Below are positions 10,554 to 21,600 of a DNA stretch of 64,000 nucleotides, one piece after another. The notes under the pieces were generated by a model. The model saw nothing but the letters and a program-made list of their open reading frames with translations, ran no database searches and was not told the origin of the DNA. The stretch is from Epinephelus fuscoguttatus (taxonomy: Eukaryota; Chordata; Actinopteri; Perciformes; Serranidae), in assembly GCF_011397635.1 (NCBI RefSeq), contig NC_064773.1:29769449-29833448 (forward strand), read 5' to 3'. Position 1 is the first letter of the stretch; every line of letters begins with the position of its first letter. A program made the position numbers and the translations under genes.

Positions 10554-12639
10554 GTTTTTGAAACATTTGATGGTGTGCAATAGAGTGACTTATGAACAGT
10601 AAGAGTTAAATATGGATTTCTTCACATAATGCTTGTTTTATGTCTGTCCAGGACTTGTCAGGGCCTAGGAGAAATATTGATTCCTAGCCAAGGCAAACGT
10701 CAAGGGTATAGACAGGTTAGGTGCTGCCACAAATAGCAGATAGAGGGACACTCCAACACAGAGACCTGACCCCTGTGGCAAGACCATCACAGATTATGGG
10801 GGCAGAATGGTTACTACATAAACTGGAGTGGCAAACAGACAGTCAGGACAAGAGTCCCAGAAGTCACTGCTCCCAGGCAAGACACAACCCACAAAACCAA
10901 AACTTGTCATCGTCACACTCAATGTTTTCGTCTAACTCTCTGCAAGTAAAGAAGTAACCGTATTTCCCAATATGTTTGCCGATGATACAACCAGAATAGG
11001 GTTGATTTCTACTGACAGTGAGTCAGCAACCCACAGAAAAACTGATCAACTTAACTTGGTGTACTGCTAGCAACCTAGCCAGAGATGTGGTGGTAGCTGA
11101 TGAGATGGATAATAGGTAGATTGTTACCAAGGAGGAAGTGGGTAAACTATATCTTCCAATGTTTTTTTGGCTGTTAGGTAGGCATACTGTAAACATCCAC
11201 AAAAAGAGGTGGGTATACTCTGTAACCCTCTATATTAACACATCTTGTTCTACAACAAACACGAAGCATTCCTTCCCGACAGCTATCTGTCAGCTTTTAC
11301 TGGTGTGCCACTGAATATTGAAATATTTCAAAACAACATGCTACTCATATTACACCAGCATGATCATAACCACTCAACCACAAATTCCAACATTAGAGGA
11401 CATTAAGAGCCCACTGCATCCGGAAAACCCTCAAGAGACCAAATTATTCCAGCAACTGCATGTTTGTTCCACCGCCCTCTGGAAAGCAATACAGAATACT
11501 AGACTTGAAACAAGCTCTCACACAGTTCTTGCACACCCACTATTTCCTGTAAATTGTTATTTCATTGGATTAAAGGAGCAGTGTGTAAGATTTAGGGGGA
11601 TTTAGTGGCATCTTGCAGAGAGCAAACAGCAGAAACTTCTCCCAGTAAGAATTCCTTCAGTTTTTATTATTGAGGAGGTTTTTACTGGGAGCTGAATTAT
11701 CTGCAGAGGTCTCTTCCACTACGGAACAAACAGACCTGGTGACAAAAACTGGTAAAAACACTGAATAATGCAGTTAACGCTACAAATCAGTCTTTCTCCG
11801 ACTTACCTTTTTTCTGATCCAGACGCTCAAAGGTTTTTGCTGGGAGCTGAATTATCCACTGAGGTTTCCTCCTCTCCAAATCAAACAGAATTGGTAATTT
11901 AACAGTAAAAACACAGAAAAGCAGTTTCATGCTGTATTTCCCATGTTGCTTGTTGCAGAGAGGCTTCTAACCACATTGGCAGACACAAAAATGCCAACGT
12001 TCCTATCTAGAGCCAGTGTTTGATTGGTCCATTTGACGCTACTGTAGAAACATGGCAATGCAACAAGGGGTGCATTCAATCTGAAAATGGCGCACACTGT
12101 TAGCGAATTTGTGAATCCTAGGAAGGTGAAGGAACAGTCCACCACTTAATTGTGCGTCTGATTGGCTTACCCTGACACTCTTACCCTAACCTTAACCAGC
12201 CAAACCCCTCTTGCCTTAACCTAACCAATTCAACCAATGAAGACAATGAGTACTTGCCCATCAGAGGGAGAGTAGGGCAGATTATTCCTTCGCTATCCTA
12301 GGATTCGCAAATTTGCACACCATTTTACTAAAGTTTCCCAGTTGAATGACGTGTTTCCTTGAAATGGCAACGGCTTTAAGGTATGTTTTCTCTCGTTTAG
12401 TGGGTGTGTCTGAGGTGTAACCAGCCAGCAGCTACATGTAGCCTACATAAACAAAAATTCTGGGAGATTGTTACTTATTGTTTGTACAATTTTTGTTTTT
12501 ATTTTACATTTGCTTTGGCAATGTAAACATATGTTTCCCATGCCAATAAAGCCCCTTTTAAATTCCCACCATATTGAAATGCAGTGAACCTGCATAACAC
12601 ATCAGGGTGTTCAACGCTTTGCCGTTTTTGTTTAAATCA

Positions 12640-13410
12640 TAGACTGTATAAATGATGGACGTAGCTGCCATAACGTCACCCATTGTTTGTGAAGCCACGA
12701 GTTTGACATTTGGTCTGTCGCCATCTTGGTTTTGTGGAGCCAGAAGTGACCGTGTTTGGACGAGAGGCTGGTGCTGTGGAGGGGTGAAGGGTTGATCTGA
12801 CTGGGAAACCGAGGACACTATCAGCAGACAGCCTGCCATTTAAGTGGCCATGCCCTTTAGTAGCCTATAACTTTAAGCCTTGATAAAATGTAAACGGGTG
12901 TGTTATATAGTTGTCATGAATGTTGAAATTAACTATAGACATCTACAGCGTTCTGGGCTGTAAACATCCATCCATCCATTTTCAACCGCTTATCTGGGAC
13001 CAGGTTGTGGGAGCAGCAGGCTGAGCAAAGCACTTCAGATGCCCCTCTCCCCAGCAATGCTTTCCAGCTCCTTCTGGGGGATCCCGTGGCGTTTCCAGGC
13101 CAAATGAGATATATAATCAATCTAGCGTGTTTTGGGTCTACCCTGGGGCCTCCCACCAGCGGAACACTACCTCTGATTAGGCTTTCCTGCAAATTTGCAC
13201 AGTTCCTATTTAAAAAGGGCTGAAGATGGACAAGTAAATCGAAAGCTTTGCATGTTTATTTCCACTGTAAAGCTGGCCATTTTAACATGGGGGTTTATAG
13301 AGATTCACTCTGTTTTGGAGCCAGCCTCAAGTGGCTTTTTCGATGAACTGCACTTTTTTGGCATTTCTGCATCGTCTTTATTTTTCAGCCTTGCAGGTTG
13401 CTGCTTAGTT
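12640..13410 (+). repeat. Dispersed repeat family 2, copy inside MITE A
   Basis: The left block (tagactgtataaatgatgg, then acgtcacccattgtttgtg and cgccatcttggttttg) and the right block (ggagccagcctcaagtggc, then gaactgcacttttttggca) both recur in the same order at 26730-28048. An LINE-like 3' end lies between them at 12963-13193. It is a common fish repeat style of unknown class, and non-coding. Confidence 0.55.
12963..13193. mobile_element. Teleost dispersed repeat with (CCAT)n tail, LINE-like 3' end
   Basis: A catccatccatccatttt tail is followed by cgcttatctgggaccaggt, a tctccccagcaatgctttcc block, and ggggatcccgtggcgtttcc, then gtctaccctggggcctccc. These belong to a highly abundant teleost repeat whose copies end in a CCAT-repeat tail. 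The class is inferred; a search against a fish repeat library would settle it. Confidence 0.55.
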
Positions 13411-13799
13411 TAAATAAATGTTGTGTTGGGGCTGAATGGAGCCACGGTGATCTCTGTGAATGTCCCACTTCCTATGCTGATATAATATGGAGTGTATCTG
13501 TCTATGTAGATACAAACAGCTTATTCTGAGGAAGGGAAGCACAATTATTCTTTTTTTCCCAAGTAATTAAACACAAAAAACCCCATTATTTTAAATTGAA
13601 TTTCTGCCAGTATTCCCCTAAATGCCTCACACTGCACCTTTGAAATAGACTGCCTCCGCCTCTAGGTTTTTTCTTATTTTATGTAATTATTACAAAAGCC
13701 AGGTTAACAAGCTGCTCCAAAAAAAACAAAAGACGATGCAGTCACAGGCAGTATTATTTCACTAGATTTTTTTCAGTTGAGGCTTTTATTCTGAAAACC

Positions 13800-14020
13800 C
13801 CCGTCCGGATATCCTGGTGCTGTTATTACAGCGGATCAGAGCACAGCTGTTTCAGCAGAGCAGCCTAGATTTAGGTCTCAAATATCGCTTCTCCTCGTTA
13901 TATGTTAGCCGGACAGCGTCACTTCTCCTCCCTGCCCTCGCCTCTTTAGCCACATCTTTTAGCGGCTGGCGTCGCTTCTTTTCTGCGGGTCTCTCGTGCC
14001 GTGTGTGTGCCCACGAGAAG
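13800..14020 (+). promoter_or_regulatory. GC-rich promoter/5' UTR of ccdc107
   Basis: Base composition turns GC- and CpG-rich here compared with the AT-rich surroundings, and this persists through exon 1. No TATA box is evident. An in-frame ATG at 13817 would add 68 residues. The ATG at 14021 is preferred because it sits in a good Kozak context (gagaagATGG) and starts a RIC3-like N-terminus. Confidence 0.5.
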
Positions 14021-14162
14021 ATGGTTTTGTCAACATCACAACAAGTCGCCCTGGCATTCACGGCCGTGCTCTTCACGTTCGTCGTCCTGCCCAGGATGTT
14101 TGGCGTCGGCGGCGGGACCGGGGCGAAGGAAGCTAGATTTGACCCTCGCTACGCCAGAAAAG
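14021..14162 (+). CDS. ccdc107: ccdc107 exon 1
   Basis: This exon encodes 47 residues plus one base (phase 1). The donor is AAAAG|GTAGGA at 14163. It carries the first hydrophobic segment, probably a signal anchor or cleavable signal. The opening residues resemble RIC3 more than the mammalian CCDC107 N-terminus. Confidence 0.8.
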
Positions 14163-17100
14163 GTAGGAAAGCTCGCAGAAGGGAAGGACACACAGCAGTA
14201 TGGCTCCTCTGCGCTCTTTGCCGTACGTCGTTTTGCCTCGAGCGCACTCGTACAGTCTTTGCATCAGCTATCGCGTGCACAGAGTTTCTCAAATAAAGGT
14301 TATAACAGAAGAATACATTCAAGTTATGGTCAACACAAAACAGCTTTTGTACCACACTACAACACATGATTGTGTACTAATGATCCGCGCCATTGCAGTC
14401 CAGTAAAGTCCGCATATTAAAGATGTACTACCGTTTAACAGTTGCTAGCTTACTGCTTGTGGGGTGAAGTCAGGTAACGTCACTTTTTGGTTGATAACTA
14501 AATAAAACCTCTGTCTCTAGAACTTGCAATGCAACTCTGCTGTATGCATACAAAGGAAATATATTTATAACTATATATAACTATATATAACTTTGGACGT
14601 TCGAACATATCAAGAACCCCTATCTCACTCTGATGACATGATCAGGTAAAAATGGGACAGCCGAAACGGTGAGACATTCATTCATTCATTTCCAAGTAAA
14701 CACACCGATGTCAGTTCAAAGTACAGTAAGTACTAGTAAGGAAAAATGACAACAATTGGGTGAGTTTAAGTTTAATGTTAAAAGATAACAAAATCTCATG
14801 CTGTCTTAAACTCTATTTATCATCGCAATTCTTCATTCTGCCCATTGATTGTAAATAGTCAGTGGGTCTGTCAGGCTGGAGAAATGTTTGCGGTAATGTG
14901 ACCTAAAATATTTAAGACCCATTGAATCTTAATTTAAGACAATTTAAGACTTTTTAAGGCTTTATATTAGGAAAACTTAATTTAAGACTTTTGAAGGACC
15001 TGTAGTTGCCCTGGAGGAAAGCTCAGTCAATATTTGTGAACATGAACTACTTTCTCCGAGAAACCAGAAAAAAAGAAGAGAAGGAAGTCTCGAACTTGTG
15101 ATGTTGTAAGGTATAAAGTCTAAAGCGGCTCCATAGACAGAAGTCCTTTTCTGTCCTTTTAGATGGCGCTATAAGGCTGCTATGTAGTCCCCTCTTTATG
15201 CTGCCTTTGCATTTGTACACAGAACCAAACAACAGTGCATTATTCTGCTTTAGTGTGTGATTTTAGACAGCATGCCACCATAATGGAATCAAAAGAGGCA
15301 TTAAGGGTGTGACATGAAAATACTACAGCATCAGCCTCCAGAGTAAGAAACATGTTCACAGTGTTTTATAAAGAATAACAATGGCATTAACATTGCAGTA
15401 ACAATGATTTACCATCTCTTTTACAGTACATGGCAGTTGATCTTGTCCGCTGCTTGGAGGGTAAGGGGGCAATCACACCTACAAGGAGCGCTAGAAACGA
15501 GATGCCAGTAAAACAATTGATTCCCTATGATACGGCGTGTCTGACTGGTTCTCAAGCATTTTTTATGACGAGCGTCTTTCTGGCGTCTTTTTAGACGCGC
15601 GTTTGTAGATGCTGAAAGTTGAAATAATCTCAACTTTTGGGCGTCAGGCGCCAGTAGCACCATTTCGTCATCGTCGTACTTGGCCCAGGCAGCCATTCAA
15701 ATCCATGGAATCAAGCAAGAGGCGGGCTTTGCCATCATGTCAACTTCATTCATGTTTTGATGTTGAGAGTAGCTGAGGTAAATTGTGTAAACACAATGGC
15801 AATACAGTGCGATGACGAACGGTTCATCCTGACTGTTTGTAATTACGAGGAGCTGTACAATCCCTCAATACCTCAGTATAGCAATAAGCACTGGAGAGCA
15901 CACGCTTGGAGCTGTGTGAACAGCCAAGTGAAGCGGCAACAGCAAGTGCCCTCCTCTGTCTTGGGTCCATTTTCAATGTTTTGATAGCCTGGTTGTGCAC
16001 GCACCCCAGCTCTACGGGCGCTCCTCATAAGGAGCGCTCATTGAAAGGGCGTTTCAGGCATTTCAAGCGTCTGTGAAGTGTCCGCGTTTCTAGCGCCACT
16101 TGTAGGTGTGATCGGCCCCTAAGGAGCTCCCGGAGCTCATTGTTTTCCCAAATTGCAGACATTTTTGGCTGCGGTTCTTCTTCTTTAAGTTGGCTGCTAA
16201 GTGCTATCAGCTACTTTATAAATCTCCCGATGTAGGGTTGCACAGATAACACGCCATCAGTGTGTCACAAAATTACTCTGGGTGCTCATAGTGTCGTCAT
16301 CTAGAACATCTTTCCCAAGTTATTGTCCATGGAGCAGCTCCAGACTTTATAACCTGTGACATCACAAATTACAGTTTTAGCACTCCAGTTTTGGATTTCG
16401 AAAATAGTTGTTCGTGTTATTAATAATTTTTGACTGTCTTAGATCAGAGGTATATCATTTATGAATTTAGAAAATGGGCATGTCTAATATGGACATGTGT
16501 GTGTGTGTGCGTGTGTGCGTGTAACAGGGATGACTAATTCTTGACTGGCTGACATGGACTCTCTGCATTGTTTTTGATATTTTTTTAATTACACAAATAC
16601 TAAAAATGTCTGTAATAGTTTGTAACAGTGTGACACACAGAAGTTAGACTCACAAGTCAGTGTTTAGACGTTTTGCTTATCTAAAGACTGATGTCTTTCT
16701 CCCTGATTTTGTGTTTAGATGGGCGGATACAATTTCAGAGTTTCCAAAAACTCCCTACGTTGCAGAACCAATAGTAAATCCACAGGGCAGTCCTTCGGTG
16801 GCTAGCTGAACTCTTGTGCTCGTAAACTGACTAGACAAGACTAGAAACACGTGTAGCGGTACAAAATGGCTCAAGTCGCTGTAAGTCCTTCATGTCCACA
16901 ACCTTGTGGACTGAGCACACGCTTGATAAAACAGAGTTAAATCTCTTGACATCCATTTTCAAGCTCTCTGTGTGTTTGTTTCCTTGCAAACGAGAAAAGG
17001 GGGAGCGCACATTTCTGGGAGAGCGTGTCCTTTTAAAAAATGCAAGAGGCGTTGCTTTGTTGCTGGCCGTTCTCTCCGGTGTGTTAAACACACTTTAGAA

Positions 17101-18552
17101 AGAAGTGTCCCCAGACTATTAGAAGGCGGAGATCTCTGATTGCCTGGTGGCGAGACTACACGGTAGCTTAAGTCATGATTTTATGGCACCTGGCAGCCTA
17201 ACAACATGCTGGTTTCACTTCAGAATAAAATGTCCCATTTTAGCTTGTTTTTTGTCCCTGAATGCAATGAGTACTCACTCAAACTTTTCCCCATAAAAAC
17301 TAAAGTGTATTGTGAAAATATTTTTGATTAAAAATCAAACACTTAATAAAATGTAACATCCTACAACCATTTCTGTTGTTTATTGTGTTAGCTAGAACAC
17401 TCTAATAACCAAATGAGAGCCATGTCACATGTTGGGACCAGTGATTTTTTGACTCTTTGCTCTGCCCATCCTAGTTACCTCAGACCAGTCAAAATTATTG
17501 TTTCATGTAGAGCACATTTGTAGTAACAATGCAGTAACATGTTTGGTGATTGACTCCTAGTAGTTACGAGCCCGAGATGTGAAACATTTTTCGTCCCACT
17601 ATACCTGGGGTCCCAAGTTACCTGACGTTACCCTACAGTTCAAGTGACGAGAGACAGTTTTCTTAGTTTGGACTCCTTTTACAATGCTGTTAGCTAATTT
17701 ACCCTTTTTGAAAAAGGAAGAGTGCTAAGCAAGAGGGAGCATTACTCAGGGTAAAAGAATATCATATCTGGCATGGGTCTCTTTCCTCTCTGCCAGGTGC
17801 AGTCTGTCAGCTGTGGGTCATCTGTTGCATGATGTCAAACTCACAGGGACACTTCTGATATTAAAGGAGACAAACTGGCCACCCAGTTAAAGTTACAGTT
17901 TGGGTCTGCAGAAAATCATTACAGTTTGCTAGAAGGGCATTAGGTGGATGGATCACACCTTCAAGGAGGAGAAATTAAATTTAGAGTAAGTTCCTTTCAT
18001 AGACCACAGTGACCACACAGTGACATAAAATAATTCAAGCTTTGTACATGTTACGTTACACAAGGGGAATTACTTGTTCACTTCCAAATTATCTTAAAGG
18101 AACAGTGTAGGATTTAGGGGGATTTAGTGGCGTCCAGCTGTGAGCATTGCAGATTGCATGCAACTGAAACATCTCCCGATTAGAATTCCCCCAGTGTTCA
18201 TTGTTCAGGAGGCGTAACCAGGAGCTGAATTATCTGCCGGTCTCCTCGTCTTCAAAACAAACAGACACGGTGATATAAACCAGTAAAAATCACAGAATAA
18301 AGCAGTTTCACTTTACAGATCAGTGTTTCCCAATGCGGTTTGGCATGAGAGGGACGTTACCCTAGCACCTACTAATATCTGCACACTTTTTCTGTGATAA
18401 CTTAAGAACCAGACAGTTTCGAGGATTTTACTGGGAGCATGATTATCCAGAGGTCTCTTCCTCTTCAAAATAGATGGACCATTTTTTTTAAACCAGTAAG
18501 AATATGTTAAAAATGTTTCACGTTTAAAAAATAAATAAATAAATAAATAAAT

Positions 18553-18604
<52 letters not shown>

Positions 18605-18607
18605 TAT

Positions 18608-18682
<75 letters not shown>

Positions 18683-21600
18683 TATACAGTACAGGCCAAA
18701 AGTTTGGACACACCTTCTCATTCAATGCGTTTACTTTATTTTCATGACTATTTACATTGTAGATTCTCACTGAAGGCATCAAAACTATGAATGAACACGT
18801 GGAGTTATGTACTTAACAAAAAAAGGTGAAATAACTGAAAACATGTTTTATATTCTAGTTTCTTCAAAATAGCCACCCTTTGCTCTGATTACTGCTTTGC
18901 ACACTCTTGGCATTCTCTCGATGAGCTTCAAGAGGTAGTCACCTGAAATGGTTTCCACTTCACAGGTGTGCCTTATCAGGGTTAATTAGTGGAATTTCTT
19001 GCTTTATCAATGGGGTTGGGACCATCAGTTGTGTTGTGCAGAAGTCAGGTTAATACACAGCCGACAGCCCTATTGGACAACTGTTAAAATTCATATTATG
19101 GAAAGAACCAATCAGCTAACTAAAGAAAAACGAGTGGCCATCATTACTTTAAAAAATGAAGGTCAGTCAGTCCGGAAAATTGCAAAAACTTTAAATGTGT
19201 CCCCAAGTGGAGTCGCAAAAACCATCAAGCGCTACAACGAAACTGGCACACATGAGGACCGACCCAGGAAAGGAAGACCAAGAGTCACCTCTGCTTCTGA
19301 GGATAAGTTCATCCGAATCACCAGCCTCAGAAATCGCAAGTTAACAGCAGCTCAGATCAGAGACCAGATGAATGCCACACAGAGTTCTAGCAGCAGACCC
19401 ATCTCTAGAACAACTGTTAAGAGGAGACTGCGCAAATCAGGCCTTCATGGTCAAATAGCTGCTAGGAAACCACTGCTAAGGAGAGGCAACAAGCAGAAGA
19501 GATTTGTTTGGGCCAAGAAACACAAGGAATGGACATTAGACCAGTGGAAATCTGTGCTTTGGTCTGATGAGTCCAAATTTGAGATCTTTGGTTCCAATTG
19601 CCGTGTCTTTGTGAGACGCAGAAAAGGTGAACGGATGGATTCCACATGCCTGGTTCCCACTGTGAAGCATGGAGGAGGAGGTGTGATGGTGTGGGGGTGT
19701 TTTGCTGGTGACATTGTTGGGGATTTATTCAAAATTGAAGGCACACTGAACCAGCATGGCTACCACAGCATCCTGCAGCGACATGCCATCCCATCCGGTT
19801 TGCGTTTAGTTGGACGATCATTTATTTTTCAACAGGACAATGACCCCAAACACACCTCCAGGCTGTGTAAGGGCTATTTGACCAAGAAGGAGAGTGATGG
19901 AGTGCTGCGGCAGATGACCTGGCCTCCACAGTCACTGGACCTGAACCCAATGGAGATGGTTTGGGGTGAGCTGGACCGCAGAGTGAAGGCAAAAGGGCCA
20001 ACAAGTGCTAAACACCTCTGGGAACTCCTTCAAGACTGTTGGAAAACCATTTCAGGTGACTACCTCTTGAAGCTCATGGAGAGAATGCCAAGAGTGTGCA
20101 AAGCAGTAATCAGAGCAAAGGGTGGCTATTTTGAAGAAACTAGAATATAAAACATGTTTTCAGTTATTTCACCTTTTTTTGTTAAGTACATAACTCCACA
20201 TGTGTTCATTCATAGTTTTGATGCCTTCAGTGAGAATCTACAATGTAAATAGTCATGAAAATAAAGAAAATGCATTGAATGAGAAGGTGTGTCCAAACTT
20301 TTGGCCTGTACTGTAGAAACATGGCAGGCAACATAGCGATCTTTGTAAGGGAAGACCTGTTCCTAATGTAGATAACGACTCATTTTAAGGTAATGAAAAC
20401 CGAAGGATTGTTATTTTCAGGTGATTATACACCAAAGAAAACATACTTATTATATTCCATTTCTGTCAGTATATCCCTCTAAATCTTACACATTGGTCCT
20501 GTAACTTGTTTGCCCTTTTTATTTGCAAATTTTTGGAGTAAATGTCAAGTAAAATAACAAGCTTTTTTTTCTAGATTCACACATATATGGTCATATTTTT
20601 CATCAAACAAATATACTTATATCTACTTACATTTGATCAAATTCTATTTTTAGGTTTAAAAGTAAGAATGCACTGATTCACTATTTTATTGCTCACTGTC
20701 AAAGCTGAGAGCAGATCCAATACACACAGCAATTTGTTACCCTTGCAACCCCACCCCTAAATTAAAACCTGCAGTGATGGACATTTTGGCAATTGTGGGG
20801 CAGTGTAACAAGCTGTAAAAAGCTGATAAAAGATGCTGAAATGCACTGTATTTTTTTTTGTTGGTTCATCAGAATGTGTGAGCCCTTGCACATCACACAT
20901 TTGATCAACTGATAACATAAAAATATTGATTAAAGCAGCTTTGGGATCAACATAACTCACCGTATGGAGCTCACTGAGATCATTTAACTGAATGACTGTA
21001 AGTGATACACACCTAAAAAATACTGGCTCAAGTTACTCAGTTTCAGGGTGCGTGAGCTTTAGGTATTTCTATTCGGTTGTTTTCTGAAGCATAATGAATT
21101 GTGATCCAAATATTAGGTCATATAGCTGTCCTTTTGCAGCCCATACACACATGACTGTTTGTTTTAAAATAAGGTCAAAACAGCACAGTTTTTGGGGGAT
21201 TGGTGGCCCAGTAGGTTTTTATACCCACCGATACTGGGTAACCTGTATTGTGCACAACGATTGATCCAAATTTGGTTAAAATTGACCCAGAATATTTTAG
21301 TTTGTAGAAAGATGCAGCAATGTGATCATTTTTGGTTAACATTCATATTAAAAAGTTTTGACATTACTAGATATATATTTAGTACCTCAAAAGGTTGATA
21401 TTTAGGGATATATTAATGTCAGGGTCATTTATGATGGATCATGATATTTGTTTATGGGAGTCATACGTCCTAAAGGTCTAGTGTGTAGGATTTAGTGGCA
21501 TCTAGCTCTGAAGTTGCAAATTGCTACCAACTGAAACTTCTCCTATGTGCCGAGCATGCAGGAGAACTACGGTGGCTGACTGGAAAATGCAGATGGCCCT

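Larger units (their letters stand above)
11572..13641 (+). mobile_element. MITE family 1, copy A (interrupted by other repeats)
   Basis: The left end (aaaggagcagtgtgtaagat) and the right end (cctcacactgcaccttt) are inverse to each other. The left half (11572-12060) and right half (13435-13641) align with copy B at 18097-20500, including the blocks ggagctgaattatc, ctgtagaaacatggcaa and ttctgccagtattcccct. About 1.3 kb of other repeats lies between the halves. Three further copies of this family occur in the window. It is non-coding and the superfamily is unassigned. Confidence 0.65.
18097..20500 (+). mobile_element. MITE family 1, copy B, host of a nested Tc1 element
   Basis: The left end (aaaggaacagtgtaggattt) and right end (aaatcttacacattggtcct) are inverse. 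The left part matches copy A through ggagctgaattatctgc and cagtttcactttac. It gives way to an AAAT and TA microsatellite at about 18525. The right part resumes immediately after the Tc1 element with gaaacatggcaggcaac, as in copies A and C. The order of events is therefore MITE first, Tc1 insertion later. Confidence 0.75.

Noticed and set aside
13817..14296. 159-codon ORF as a separate single-exon gene or as an upstream ccdc107 start
   Set aside because: The in-frame upstream ATG lacks conserved sequence, and the ORF reads past the GTAGGA donor into the intron.
18313..18782. Long minus-strand ORFs with (IY)n tracts
   Set aside because: They are translations of the TA microsatellite and have no other protein character.
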